Made by a program: the position numbers and the translations under genes. From Gemmatimonadota bacterium (lineage in GTDB: Bacteria; Gemmatimonadota; Gemmatimonadetes; Gemmatimonadales; Gemmatimonadaceae), in the NCBI GenBank assembly GCA_027307165.1, contig DAHUXM010000029.1, positions 1 through 36,886 on the forward strand: a stretch of DNA of 36,886 nucleotides. The letters run 5' to 3'. Numbering within the stretch: the stretch's first letter is position 1; each line of letters opens with the position of its first letter. The notes under the pieces were generated by a model. The model ran no database searches. It was given only the letters and a program-made list of their open reading frames with translations, and was not told the origin of the DNA. Below, one piece after another: positions 17,044 through 26,512 of the stretch.

Positions 17044-18231
17044 CTACGCGGCCGTCGTACCGAAATCGTAGCCGGGAACGGAGATGCGTGGGATTTCCTG
17101 ACCGATCACGCGCTCGATGGTGCGTACCATCGCAATCTCGTCCGGTGACATCAGCGTATAAGCATCGCCACTCGACTCGGCGCGGCCTGTACGACCGATG
17201 CGGTGCACGTAATCCTCGGGCTCTTGCGGAACGTCGAAGTTGATCACGTGGGTGATGCCCGTCACGTCCAGGCCGCGCTGTGCCACGTCGGTCGCGACCA
17301 GAACGCGCATCGTACCGTCCTTGAAGTCGTCCAGCGCACGCGTGCGTTCCTTCTGCGTCTTGTCGCCGTGCATCGCAGTTGCCTGAATACCGGCCTGGCG
17401 CAGATCCCGCACGACGCGGTCGGCGCCATGCTTGGTGCGCGTGAAGATCAGAACCGAGTCCATCTCCTTGTTCTTGAGCAGCTCGGTCAACAGCTGAGTC
17501 TTCCGGATGCGCGGAACGGGATACACAGCGTGCGTGACGCCGGTCGCAGCCATCGAGCGCCGTCCAACCTGGATCACATGCGGCTTCCGCAAATACTTCC
17601 GCGAAAGCGCTTCGACCTCAGGCGGCATCGTCGCGCTGAAGAGCATCGTCTGACGGTATTTCGGGATCTCGGCGACGACCCGGTTGATCTGCGGAGCAAA
17701 ACCCATGTCGAGCATGCGATCCGCTTCGTCCAGCACCAGAATCTCGAGATCGTCGAACACCACGTTCTGGCGTTCGATATGGTCGAGCAGTCGGCCCGGC
17801 GTCGCGATCACTATGTCGATGCCCTTCCTCAGCGCCTTGGTCTGCGGCTCGAGCGCCACGCCACCATAAACAGCCAGCGTCTTGAGGCCCGAGCGCTCAG
17901 CGTACTTCCGGAAGTTCTCTTCCACCTGCACGCACAACTCGCGGGTCGGCGTCAGAATCAGCGCCCTGGCCCGATGCGGTCCACCCGTCAGCTGATTCAA
18001 AATTGGGAGCGCGAATGCCGCGGTCTTCCCTGTTCCCGTCTGGGCGAGGCCTATGAGATCTCTGCCTTCTAGCGCCAGCGGGATTGCCTGGGCCTGGATT
18101 GGTGTCGGATGTACATATCCAGCATCCTGAACCGCTTGCAGAACATCGGGGTTCAACCCGAGGTCCGCGAATGTGAGGGCGGTCTCCTCCAACGTGTTCT
18201 CTAAACTCATTTTGATACTAAATATAACCAA
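17044..18231 (-). CDS. DEAD-box ATP-dependent RNA helicase (RhlE-like)
   Basis: A 395-aa RNA helicase core with almost no C-terminal extension. The Q motif region is PTPIQAQAIP (42-51). Motif I is AQTGTGKT (63-70), Ia PTRELC, II DEAD, III SAT, V ATDVAQRGLD and VI HRIGRTGR. Such proteins unwind short RNA duplexes in ribosome assembly or mRNA decay. The start is either TTG 18231, which has AAGGGG four bases upstream and overlaps the hydrolase gene by 14 bp, or ATG 18210, which lacks a visible ribosome binding site. It is the last gene of a possible minus-strand operon. Confidence 0.93.
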   Translation of the reverse strand: MVIFSIKMSLENTLEETALTFADLGLNPDVLQAVQDAGYVHPTPIQAQAIPLALEGRDLIGLAQTGTGKTAAFALPILNQLTGGPHRARALILTPTRELCVQVEENFRKYAERSGLKTLAVYGGVALEPQTKALRKGIDIVIATPGRLLDHIERQNVVFDDLEILVLDEADRMLDMGFAPQINRVVAEIPKYRQTMLFSATMPPEVEALSRKYLRKPHVIQVGRRSMAATGVTHAVYPVPRIRKTQLLTELLKNKEMDSVLIFTRTKHGADRVVRDLRQAGIQATAMHGDKTQKERTRALDDFKDGTMRVLVATDVAQRGLDVTGITHVINFDVPQEPEDYVHRIGRTGRAESSGDAYTLMSPDEIAMVRTIERVIGQEIPRISVPGYDFGTTAA

Positions 18232-19081
18232 TTAGCCCCTTGATTGCTTGAGTTACCAGGTCCGGGGCCTCCTCTGGCACCACATGGCCGCAGCCATCGA
18301 TCACGGTCAGAGAGGCGTGCGGCAGCACCTCCACGTACCGTCGTACCCATCGCCGGATCACAAGATTGTCGTTCCGGCCATCCATTATCGCCGTCGGTGC
18401 AGAAATGGTTCCAAAGCCGCGGTCGGTTCCGGCGCTCCACTCGAATCGGTGCAGCAGGTCCCACATGGCCCGCACGAATCCGGGGAACTGGCTCGGCGCC
18501 CAGTACTCATCGATATCCTGCGCGGTGGGGCGATACAGACTCCCGTAGACCACGCTGAAGACGGCCGCGATCATGCATCTATGCAGCAGCCGCGGCAGGA
18601 CCGGCGCGACCGGGCGCGGGGTGAGCGTGCGGAGAATCCTGAGCTCCCACTCTGTGCCGAATCCTGCCGGCGCCAGCAGCGCGAGGGCCGTGACGCGGTC
18701 CGGTGCGAGCACCGCCGCCCGCGCGCAGATCGGGCCCCCCATCGAATGCCCCACAAGTATCGCGCGCCCGATCCCGAGCGAATCCATCGCCGACAGAACA
18801 CATTCAACCTGCGCATCGAGCGTGTAGAGACGCGCGTCGTCCGGCTTGTCGGAAAGGCCGTGACCGGGCAGGTCGATCGCGATCGCGCGCATTCCCGCAG
18901 CAGCCAGCAACGGCATCAACCTGCGGAACGAATAGACGGAGCACGCCCATCCATGCACGCAGATCACCACATCGGCGGCGTTCGCATCGCCGGTAGCGAT
19001 CGCACGAATCGTCGTCGCCCCCGTCTTCAGTGCGAGCGTGTGGTACGAGGTGGTGTAGCGCGAATCACCCGCCGGAAACAT
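18218..19081 (-). CDS. alpha/beta-hydrolase
   Basis: A 287-aa alpha/beta-hydrolase fold protein. The oxyanion region is HGWACS, the nucleophile elbow GHSMGG, the acid probably in MDGRNDN, and the histidine in GCGHVVPEE. It belongs to the broad family of esterases and C-C hydrolases; the substrate is unknown. ATG 19081 follows GGAG closely and comes 27 bp after the upstream stop; the frame is open to 19276 but would overlap the upstream gene with unlikely sequence. BioH is a member of the same fold, but the gene is far from the bio operon and nothing specific supports that name. Confidence 0.87.
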   Translation of the reverse strand: MFPAGDSRYTTSYHTLALKTGATTIRAIATGDANAADVVICVHGWACSVYSFRRLMPLLAAAGMRAIAIDLPGHGLSDKPDDARLYTLDAQVECVLSAMDSLGIGRAILVGHSMGGPICARAAVLAPDRVTALALLAPAGFGTEWELRILRTLTPRPVAPVLPRLLHRCMIAAVFSVVYGSLYRPTAQDIDEYWAPSQFPGFVRAMWDLLHRFEWSAGTDRGFGTISAPTAIMDGRNDNLVIRRWVRRYVEVLPHASLTVIDGCGHVVPEEAPDLVTQAIKGLIGYI

Positions 19082-19107
19082 TTTCTCCGGCGGGATTCTC
19101 CCCGGGA

Positions 19108-20241
19108 TCAGACCAGCTTTATCTGCCAACCAAGGAGTCGCGCGATGAGACCGATCCGGAACGTCACGTCGGTCCAACGCCCGTCTCCCTCCAGATTCGA
19201 CTCGAGTGGGAACTTGGGCCACGCATACGGATTGGTAGTGGTCGGCTCGCTCGTCCCCTTGTTGTGCGGCCGCCATACGCGATCACGCCCGCAGTCGTCC
19301 ACGAAACGCTCGAAGAGCTTGAGCCACGTTTCGTTGCGCTTGAGGAAGCCAAGCCGCGCCATGATCTCGAGCCACGTCAGCGCAAATGGAATGTCTGCAT
19401 CGACGACGTTCTTGTTGTGCAGGAGATCACCCATCACGAGATGCGGCTGCGTGACGATTTCCTTACCGTACATCTGCACGGCTTCCTGGGTCGGCTTGGG
19501 CTGCGACAGATATGCGTAGAGCCGCTCCATCTCCGGATAGTGTTCGCTTCGGAAGATGGGCATGTGTGCAACCATCATCAGCGCATATATCGACGGTGGC
19601 GACGCGTTCTCCGCCAGAACGTGCCGGTTTCCGATCCGGATCCACGGCTTCTCAGCGAGCGCCGAGTCGAGGTAGGCGTCGATGCGCTCCATCGCGCGAC
19701 GTGCGGAGCCGCGAAGACGCGGATCTGCTTCGTAGCCGGCGTGTGCGAGCGCAGCGGATGACGCCTCGCGCAGAATCTGGCGACCACGCAGCGCTATGTC
19801 GGGCGCCTTCGCGCTCGCACGCAGCTCGTAGAGAAAACGCGGATCCGTGTCTTCCGCCAGGAGACGAAAGAGCGGCCGCCGAGCTTGAGCCAGCGGTGGA
19901 GAATCGCGATGCCACCCGTATTCCAGCAGGCGCTCGACCGCCGGGATGGTGCCGAGCCCCTCGATTCCATCCTTGCCCGGCTTGGGAAGTGTGAGCATCC
20001 GCTCGCTCCACGTTCCGTCCAGCGATTGCGAAACGGCGATCCTGATTGCGTAAGGCGACGCCAGCGAGAGCGTTTCGAGCTTTGGCCCGGGCGGGAGACG
20101 TGCGACGTCCACGAACGCTCGATACTGGATCGGCGGCGCGGCGTGATCGAGAAGCCAATTGAGTGGAAACTCGATCGACGGCTCAGTTGGTTCAGTTGAA
20201 CCGGTTTCGGTTTCCGGGGCAGCGGACGTCAGCTCGGCCAT
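19108..20241 (-). CDS. conserved-looking protein of unknown function, helical repeat type
   Basis: A 377-aa, apparently soluble protein with no signal peptide. The first 20 residues are acidic and low-complexity (Thr/Glu/Pro). The rest is mostly helical with many Trp, Tyr and Arg: YGWHRDSPPL, GDLLHNKN, WLEIMARLGFL, WRPHNKGTSEP. This pattern recalls alpha/alpha-toroid proteins such as prenyltransferase or terpene-cyclase-like folds, but I see no catalytic motif and do not assign a function. It lies 26 bp upstream of the hydrolase gene and is likely co-transcribed with it. Element B lies between it and the glycosidase gene upstream of it in transcription. Confidence 0.72.
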   Translation of the reverse strand: MAELTSAAPETETGSTEPTEPSIEFPLNWLLDHAAPPIQYRAFVDVARLPPGPKLETLSLASPYAIRIAVSQSLDGTWSERMLTLPKPGKDGIEGLGTIPAVERLLEYGWHRDSPPLAQARRPLFRLLAEDTDPRFLYELRASAKAPDIALRGRQILREASSAALAHAGYEADPRLRGSARRAMERIDAYLDSALAEKPWIRIGNRHVLAENASPPSIYALMMVAHMPIFRSEHYPEMERLYAYLSQPKPTQEAVQMYGKEIVTQPHLVMGDLLHNKNVVDADIPFALTWLEIMARLGFLKRNETWLKLFERFVDDCGRDRVWRPHNKGTSEPTTTNPYAWPKFPLESNLEGDGRWTDVTFRIGLIARLLGWQIKLV

Positions 20242-20414
20242 ACGCGCTCACGAATTGGGGTTTGAGGGTCAGATGCATCCGCGCCTCGAACGTTCCGGCC
20301 GGTTAGCGCCCATATGCGTCCCGCGCGGCAATTATAGCGCCTTTTTCTGCAAATGCCAGGGGGTAGCATGCTATGTTCTTTACCGACAACGACTTACAGG
20401 TTTTGCGAGAACAC

Positions 20415-20518
20415 CGTCATCCCCGCGAAAGCGGTGATCCATTCGGTGCCGACGAACTTCGTGCTATCTGCTCGCCTGTAGATCGATAACATGGATTCCC
20501 GCTTTCGCGGGAATGACG
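20415..20518 (+). repeat. 104-bp composite palindromic element, copy B
   Basis: It has the same length and layout as copies A and C. The right end is intact, with the core ATTCCCGCTTTCGCGGGAAT; the left end has decayed to CATCCCC...GGTGAT. GAGATCGATAAC is kept as TAGATCGATAAC. It lies 12 bp past the glycosidase stop, in the 289-bp gap before the unknown gene. The rest of that gap holds nothing I can identify. Confidence 0.9.
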
Positions 20519-20530
20519 AGACGACTCTTT

Positions 20531-21718
20531 CTACCGCGGCTCCAAGGCGTCCGTATGGTACTTGCTGCCGGGATTCCAGAGGATCCAGCTATGGAATCCA
20601 TTGTCGTAACCGGCCTTGATCTGTGCTCTGACCTGTGATGCGCCATACGCAGGCGGCCCCAGCGTAAAGTCCTGATACCACGGCACTATCGCGGCCGCGT
20701 TCTTCAACCCAGCCGTTCGTCGCTTGACGTCCTTGAGCACGCGATCGATCGTCACGTACGGGTGCGCGTTCGGGCTGGCAAGTCCGTACGTGCCGGGCGC
20801 GAAGTGTGATGGATAGACCATGGGAAGCACGACGTCAGCGCGATCGATGAACATCTCCCAGCGCTGTCCGATTCCCATGTCGGTCGTGTCGGTCGCGGTA
20901 AGTCCGAAGACGTCGATGGTCATCGGCATGTCATCGGACTTGAGCGAATCGCGCACGACGCCCAGCTGATCATGAATCACCTGCGCACGCGTTCGGCCGT
21001 GCGCGAGCGGGAAGGACGCCTCGCGCACCATGCGATCGTCATCCGGAAAGCGCACGTAGTCGAACTGCACTTCACTGAAACCGATGTCGTGCGCTTCGCG
21101 CGCGAGATCGATTGCGTATTGCCACACCGCAGGCTGCGTCGGATCCAGCCAGGGATGTCCGTTCTTGTCGAGCCACGGCTTGCCGTCGGCGCGACGTTTT
21201 ATCGCCCACTCGAGTTTCCGGCCAGCCAGCAGCGGATCCTTCGCAACCACTATGCGCGCGATGGGATATATGTTGTTCGCTCGCAGCGAGTCGAACAGTG
21301 CGGCCATGCGCCGGTGGGACATGGGCCGGTTGGTGTCCGCGCCGATCTTCTGCGCGAGTGGTACGCGCGACTTGTACAGCACCAGGCCCCGATCGTCCTT
21401 CACATCTATGACGAGCGCGTTTACCTCGGTGCGCTTCGCGATGTCGATCAACTTCCACATGCTGTTGCCGAGCGCCGCCCATCGATTGACGTACAGGCCG
21501 CGCAGCGTATCGGGATGCGGCACGTACGTGACGGATGCTGGAACAGTGTCAGGACGCAGCACCGAATCCTTCGCGACACCGGTGTCGTGCGTGCGAGTTG
21601 CAGATCGGGGGGCAGAGACGGATTTACCGGTCGTTGCGGATTGCGCCGGCTCGCCGCAGGCGGCGAGCGATGCAAGCGCAAATCCAGCGATCACACCAAT
21701 TCCCGTCCGCGCATTCAA
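20531..21718 (-). CDS. putative glycoside hydrolase (DUF4015-type), lipoprotein
   Basis: A 395-aa protein. From TTG 21718 the N-terminus is a compact lipoprotein signal: LNARTG, then a hydrophobic run ending SLAAC with C21. The catalytic-like barrel has LYVNRWAALGN, VNALVIDVKDDRG, YPIARIVVAKDP, FSEVQFDYVRFPDD, MTIDVFGLTATD, VLPMVYPSH and the C-terminal WILWNPGS. This matches the putative glycosidases annotated as DUF4015, probably acting on envelope or extracellular polysaccharide. The frame is open to 21886, but that part overlaps the kinase gene. The TTG lies 25 bp after the kinase stop, so the two are likely co-transcribed. Confidence 0.85.
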   Translation of the reverse strand: MNARTGIGVIAGFALASLAACGEPAQSATTGKSVSAPRSATRTHDTGVAKDSVLRPDTVPASVTYVPHPDTLRGLYVNRWAALGNSMWKLIDIAKRTEVNALVIDVKDDRGLVLYKSRVPLAQKIGADTNRPMSHRRMAALFDSLRANNIYPIARIVVAKDPLLAGRKLEWAIKRRADGKPWLDKNGHPWLDPTQPAVWQYAIDLAREAHDIGFSEVQFDYVRFPDDDRMVREASFPLAHGRTRAQVIHDQLGVVRDSLKSDDMPMTIDVFGLTATDTTDMGIGQRWEMFIDRADVVLPMVYPSHFAPGTYGLASPNAHPYVTIDRVLKDVKRRTAGLKNAAAIVPWYQDFTLGPPAYGASQVRAQIKAGYDNGFHSWILWNPGSKYHTDALEPR

Positions 21719-21743
21719 TGAGAGAACGACGCCGCGGCGCCGG

Positions 21744-23702
21744 TCAGCTATCACGCCTGAGGACTCTCGCCATCTCGTCCTGCGCGTACAGCACGGCATC
21801 CACTTCCTTTCCGATCGCCACCGCCTGTTCCGCAACCTGCGTAACGCTGTCGTATGATCGGGTACCTGTCGAGAGACGGCCGACATCCATGCGGAGCTGC
21901 CGCATCGCGCTGATCGCGCGATTCAGCTTGTTGTCCGCCGCCGCGCGCCGATTGCGCATCTCGCGCAGCGACACACGCTGACGACGAAGCTGTACCAGCC
22001 TGCGCACACGCCCCTCGCTTGCCTCTTCGTCCAGCGGATTCGCCTCCGCTTCCAGCTCGCTGATCTCGCGCTCTATCGCATCACCCATTCCCGGCACGTT
22101 CGCGCGGTCCATGTTGTCGATCGCGGATACCAGCTGCTCGATGCGTACGTACAGTGAATCAGCGGATGACGCAACGTCCGGAACGAGCTTGCGCTCTTCG
22201 TCCGACAACCCGTTCATCATTCGCTGAATATCTGCGCGTGCGACCGCTGCTTCCTGCACGATCGGGTAGCGCTCGACGACGTCTGCAGAGATGGTGGTAT
22301 GAAACCCCGTCATTCCCTGCATCGAACCCGGTGCGAGTCCGGACGGCATCGGTGAAAAGGAGGTGAGACCACTTCCGTCACGCATCCGTGCGCGAAGCCG
22401 CTCACGCGCGACCTCGCGCTTCTGCGGATCGAACAGCGCACGCGCATCGTCGATCCGTTCGTTCACCACGTCGGCGAAGAGCGCATCGCGTGGCTGGCGA
22501 AACACGTCGCGCCAATCATAGCCGCGATTCCACAGCTTGGAGTAGCCGACTGCTATCGTCGCACCCCAGATGGCGTCGATGAAGAAGAACGAATGGTCAC
22601 CGAAAATGCCGAGCGGTATGAACGCGGCGCTGACGGCGAGCCATGTTATGACTTTCTTGCGATACGCACGAACGGGCTCTGCTTCCCAGCGCGCAAGCTC
22701 GACGGCACGCGATGGATTGTAGGTCGGCCGGGCCGGCGTTTGCGGCCGGCTCATCTGCTGCGTGCGGATCGGCTCCGCCGCAGGCCGCGGCTGGTATGGC
22801 GAATTGGACGGAACACCGAGCGTCTGTGTCCGGCCGTTGAGCGCATCCACCAGCGCTGTCGCTGTCGGAAACCGATCACTCGGCTCCTTTGCCAGGCAAC
22901 GCATGATGATCGCGCCAAGGTCTTCAGGCAGGCCCTGCACACGCTCGTTGATCGGACGCGGTTGTTCCGTGAGATGCTTCACGAACATGCCGGGCGTATT
23001 CGATGCGACGAACGGGAGATCACCCGACAGCATCTGGTAACCAACAACGCCCAGCGAATAGATGTCGCTACGCCCATCTACACCGCGATCGCCGGCGCAC
23101 TGCTCCGGGGACATGTAGGCCGGCGTTCCAATCGCGAGACCGGTAGTGGTCAGACGTGTATCATTGCCCTCGCTCACTGCGCGCGCGATTCCGAAATCCG
23201 TCACCAGTGCGCGACCGCTGTCGGAATCGAGCAGGATGTTGTCCGGCTTGATGTCGCGGTGTACGACATTGCGCGCGTTCGCGTATGCGAGTGCGTCGGC
23301 GACTTCACACAGGATCCGACGCGCTTCTTCCGGAGCCATCGGGCCGCGCTGCCGCAGGCGTTGCGCGATCGTGTCCCCGTTGACGTACCCCATGATGAAG
23401 AAGACGAGATTGTCGGCTTCTTCAACCGTGTAAATGGGAACGATCGACGGGTGGCTCAGTTGTGCAGATGTTTCCGCCTCGCGCAAAAAACGCGAACGGA
23501 TATCCGCGCGATACGCGAGCTCGGGCGGAAGGACCTTTACGGCAACAAGACGCTTGAGCCGGCGATCGCGAGCACGGTAAACAATGCCCATGCCTCCCCG
23601 GCCGATCTCCCGATCGAGCTCGTAGTTGGCCTCGAGCACACGACCCAACTGTGCGCGGAGCGCATCGTCAGGCCGGTTTGGCAGACTTTCGGGCTCGGTC
23701 AT
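21744..23702 (-). CDS. membrane-associated Ser/Thr protein kinase, PknB type
   Basis: A 652-aa Hanks-type kinase. The glycine loop is IGRGGMG (33-39), the ATP lysine K56, the catalytic loop HRDIKPDN (148-155), DFG at 169-171 and SPE at 198-200 in place of APE. After a Pro/Gln-rich linker (about 293-330) come two hydrophobic helices (about 352-388, WLAVSAAFIPLGIF and FFIDAIWGATIAVGY), as in 2TM-domain kinases. A long charged, coiled-coil-prone C-terminus follows (about 400-652). The sensor region is therefore not a PASTA domain, and its topology is uncertain. The start is ATG 23702. It is divergent from lon and leads the glycosidase gene. Confidence 0.92.
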   Translation of the reverse strand: MTEPESLPNRPDDALRAQLGRVLEANYELDREIGRGGMGIVYRARDRRLKRLVAVKVLPPELAYRADIRSRFLREAETSAQLSHPSIVPIYTVEEADNLVFFIMGYVNGDTIAQRLRQRGPMAPEEARRILCEVADALAYANARNVVHRDIKPDNILLDSDSGRALVTDFGIARAVSEGNDTRLTTTGLAIGTPAYMSPEQCAGDRGVDGRSDIYSLGVVGYQMLSGDLPFVASNTPGMFVKHLTEQPRPINERVQGLPEDLGAIIMRCLAKEPSDRFPTATALVDALNGRTQTLGVPSNSPYQPRPAAEPIRTQQMSRPQTPARPTYNPSRAVELARWEAEPVRAYRKKVITWLAVSAAFIPLGIFGDHSFFFIDAIWGATIAVGYSKLWNRGYDWRDVFRQPRDALFADVVNERIDDARALFDPQKREVARERLRARMRDGSGLTSFSPMPSGLAPGSMQGMTGFHTTISADVVERYPIVQEAAVARADIQRMMNGLSDEERKLVPDVASSADSLYVRIEQLVSAIDNMDRANVPGMGDAIEREISELEAEANPLDEEASEGRVRRLVQLRRQRVSLREMRNRRAAADNKLNRAISAMRQLRMDVGRLSTGTRSYDSVTQVAEQAVAIGKEVDAVLYAQDEMARVLRRDS

Positions 23703-23902
23703 CCGTCAGACCGGCATGCTACCATAAAGAATCCTGCCGTGCTGGCGTGGAACTTGGTGCTCGGAATATGCAATTTAGCGTCATCGGGGCCGTTGCGCGT
23801 TAGACACGCGATACGGCTCACGGTTTGCGCCAAATGGCAGAGTCGATCAGATCCCTCGATCGACTGCCACTCGGCGTCCACGACGAATCCGATAATTCCA
23901 TC
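23703..23902. promoter_or_regulatory. divergent region between the kinase and lon
   Basis: This 200-bp gap must hold promoters for both genes. I found no CIRCE (TTAGCACTC-N9-GAGTGCTAA) or heat-shock sigma consensus. The lon frame is open from ATG 23825, so part of the gap could be coding. Confidence 0.3.
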
Positions 23903-26437
23903 ATGGCACAACGTCAGACTATCCCTGTTCTTCCTTTGAGAGGAACGGTCATGTTCCCCGGCCTCACATCGCCCATATCGGCGGGTCGCCCGGGAACCTT
24001 ACGAGCAATCGAGTCGGCCCTCAAGGCCGACCGGCTCGTTTTCGCCGTCGCGCAGCGCGATAACAGCGACGAGCCGACGGCGGACATCCTTTACTCCATG
24101 GGTGTCATCGCCCGGATCGGGCAGATCCAGCGCGGCCTGGGCGGCGTCCAGCTCCTGCTCCAGGGCGAGCAGCGCGCCACTGCCCTGCAATACACCACGA
24201 CCGAGGGCTTCCTGAGCGCCGTGGTCGTTCCCGCCGAGGAAATGAATCCAGTCGACGAGAACGACGCCGCCTTCGAGGCTCTCGAAAAGGAGACGCGCGA
24301 GCGGGCCGGCGAGCTGGGTGAGAAGCGCGGCCTCCCCGAAGAGGTCGTCCACCAGGTCCTGGAATCGGTCACCGAGCCGGGGCGCTTTGCCGACCTCGTT
24401 GCCGGCTACATCGATTTGCCGGTGGCAGAAAAGCAGGGCCTTCTCGAGACACTGAGTGTCGAGGAGCGACTGCGCCGCGTGCTGGTTCAGGTGCAGCGCC
24501 AGATCGAGATGCTCGAGGCCCAGGAGGACATCAAGTCGCAGGTCCAGGAAGAACTGGGCGAGCGGCAGCGTGAGATGTATCTCCGCGAACAGATGAAGGC
24601 GATCCAGAAGGAGCTGGGCGACGGAGACTCGTCCAAGGAAGTCGAGGAGCTGCGGGAGAAGCTTTCCACGCTGCACCTTCCCAAGGAAGGCCGCGCGGAA
24701 GTCGAGCGCGAGCTGGGCAGATTGGAGCGGTCGGGCCGGGAGTCCATGGAGGCCCAGGTCATCCGCACCTACCTCGAATGGATCGCCGAGCTCCCCTGGA
24801 ACGAACGCTCGAACGACGACCTCGATCTCAAGCATGCGACCGAGGTTCTGGATGCAGACCACTACGGGCTTCAGGACGTGAAGGACCGCGTCCTCGAATT
24901 CCTGGCGGTTCGTCAGCTCAGGGCCCAGCAGCTGGCCGAAGAGGTCAAGGAAACTGGGGCTGTACCTGCCGAGAAGCTGCGCGTCGAAAAGGACGAGGCG
25001 ACCCCAGCGCTCGGCGAAGAGCCAGAGTCGGAGCCGATCACTGATGAGAAGGAGGTCAAATCTCGCGCGATGGCGAAAGGCCCGATTCTCCTGTTCGTTG
25101 GACCGCCCGGTACGGGTAAGACGTCCATCGCCAAGTCGATCGCACACTCGCTCGGCCGCGAATACGTGCGCATCGCGTTGGGCGGCGCGCGTGACGAGGC
25201 AGATATTCGCGGACACCGCCGCACCTACGTCGGCGCGATGCCCGGTCGAATTCTGCAGGGGATGAAGCAGGCTGGAACCAGGAATCCTGTCTTCCTGCTG
25301 GACGAGGTGGACAAGCTTGGCGTGTCGTATCAGGGCGATCCATCGTCGGCGCTGCTCGAGGTTCTCGATCCAGCGCAGAACGATTCGTTCACCGATCACT
25401 ATCTCAACATTCCGTTCGATCTCAGCGAGGTGTTGTTCATCGCGACCGCGAACTTCATTCAGAACATCCCGGGTCCACTGCTCGACCGCATGGAAGTCGT
25501 CGATTTCGCCGGCTACACCGAGCGTGAGAAGGCGGAGATCGCGAAGAAGTATCTGCTTCCGAAGCAACTGGAAGAGAGCGGCCTTAACGACAAGGGCATC
25601 GAGTTCACCGATGATGCGGTGATGTCGGTGGTGTCGAACTACACTCGTGAAGCTGGCGTTCGTCAGCTCGAGCGTCAGATCGGCGCGGTAGCACGGAAAC
25701 TTGCGCGCAAGATCGCGAGCAAGGACGAAGTGCCGAAGGTCGTGGATGCGGACGAAGTTCGTACTCTGCTCGGCAGACCGAAGGTGCATCCGGAGCACAT
25801 TCAGGCGCAGAACGAAGTGGGTGTCGCGACCGGGATGTACTACACGCCGATGGGCGGCGACATCATGTTCGTCGAGGCGTCGATCAGGCGCTTCTACGGC
25901 AACCGCTCGAACGACAGCGTGGAGACGGCAGGGCCGGGCGGCGCGGTGTCGCTCATCCTGACAGGTCAACTGGGCGACGTCATGAAGGAGTCGGCGCGTG
26001 CAGCGTTCACCTATGCAACGAACAACGCAGCGCGACTTGGCATTCCGAAAGACAGACTCGGTTCCATCGAAGCGCACATCCACGTCCCCGCGGGAGCAAT
26101 TCCAAAGGACGGACCGAGTGCCGGACTCGCCATTGCAACAGCACTCGTATCGGAGATGAGCGATCGTCCGGTTCGTCGCGACGTTGCGATGACGGGCGAG
26201 ATCACACTACGTGGTCGCGCGTTGCCGATCGGCGGATTGAAGGAGAAGGTGCTCGGTGCTCACCGCGCCGGCATCAAGCACATCATTCTGCCCAAGGCAA
26301 ACGAGCCCGACATCGAGGACATTCCCGAGGAAGTGAGGTCGCAGCTGACCTTCCATCCGGTGGAGACGCTGACCGAGGTGCTGCAATACGCACTGGAGCC
26401 GGCGAAGGAAGAGGCTCCATTATCGGTGGCGGTGTAG
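23903..26437 (+). CDS. lon: ATP-dependent Lon protease with a linker insertion
   Basis: A cytoplasmic AAA+ serine protease that degrades misfolded and regulatory proteins. From ATG 23903 it has 844 aa. The N-terminal LAN domain begins [14 protein letters not shown], followed by the coiled-coil region [18 protein letters not shown]. Walker A GPPGTGKT is at 400-407, Walker B is FLLDEVDK, and the protease domain has catalytic S739 in KDGPSAG and lysine K782 in GGLKEKVL. An acidic, low-complexity stretch (about residues 345-390, EEVKETG to KEVKSRA) sits just before the AAA module, where E. coli Lon has only a few residues. ATG 23825 would add 26 residues unlike other Lon proteins. Neither start has a strong ribosome binding site. 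Confidence 0.95.
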   Translation: MAQRQTIPVLPLRGTVMFPGLTSPISAGRPGTLRAIESALKADRLVFAVAQRDNSDEPTADILYSMGVIARIGQIQRGLGGVQLLLQGEQRATALQYTTTEGFLSAVVVPAEEMNPVDENDAAFEALEKETRERAGELGEKRGLPEEVVHQVLESVTEPGRFADLVAGYIDLPVAEKQGLLETLSVEERLRRVLVQVQRQIEMLEAQEDIKSQVQEELGERQREMYLREQMKAIQKELGDGDSSKEVEELREKLSTLHLPKEGRAEVERELGRLERSGRESMEAQVIRTYLEWIAELPWNERSNDDLDLKHATEVLDADHYGLQDVKDRVLEFLAVRQLRAQQLAEEVKETGAVPAEKLRVEKDEATPALGEEPESEPITDEKEVKSRAMAKGPILLFVGPPGTGKTSIAKSIAHSLGREYVRIALGGARDEADIRGHRRTYVGAMPGRILQGMKQAGTRNPVFLLDEVDKLGVSYQGDPSSALLEVLDPAQNDSFTDHYLNIPFDLSEVLFIATANFIQNIPGPLLDRMEVVDFAGYTEREKAEIAKKYLLPKQLEESGLNDKGIEFTDDAVMSVVSNYTREAGVRQLERQIGAVARKLARKIASKDEVPKVVDADEVRTLLGRPKVHPEHIQAQNEVGVATGMYYTPMGGDIMFVEASIRRFYGNRSNDSVETAGPGGAVSLILTGQLGDVMKESARAAFTYATNNAARLGIPKDRLGSIEAHIHVPAGAIPKDGPSAGLAIATALVSEMSDRPVRRDVAMTGEITLRGRALPIGGLKEKVLGAHRAGIKHIILPKANEPDIEDIPEEVRSQLTFHPVETLTEVLQYALEPAKEEAPLSVAV

Positions 26438-26447
26438 TAGACAAATT

Positions 26448-26507
26448 CGTCATTCCCGCTGTAGGGCGCGGATGCATCCGCGCCTCGGGAATCCATGTTA
26501 TCGAGCT
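26448..26507 (-). repeat. partial element with expanded core loop
   Basis: It begins CGTCATTCCC and continues GGGAATCCATGTTATCGAG, like the left end of copy C. The 8-nt core loop is replaced by 29 nt (26458-26486), which include a perfect 20-bp palindrome (26465-26484, half-site GGCGCGGATG). It stands 10 bp past the lon stop and directly before copy C. Confidence 0.8.
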
Positions 26508-26512
26508 AAAGT

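Noticed and set aside
18218-19081. Hydrolase as BioH, supplying pimeloyl-ACP for the biotin operon
   Set aside because: Only the general fold supports it; it is over 10 kb from the bio genes and sits in another operon.
18248-19519. 423-aa plus-strand frame opposite the hydrolase
   Set aside because: It shadows the hydrolase and the unknown gene, both of which have coherent proteins and operon spacing.
23703-23902. Heat-shock (CIRCE or sigma-32) control of lon
   Set aside because: No inverted TTAGCACTC element or convincing heat-shock -35/-10 pair is visible.
23999-26083. 694-aa open frame opposite lon
   Set aside because: It is the complement of Lon, driven by codon bias of the real gene; no motif or signal is present.
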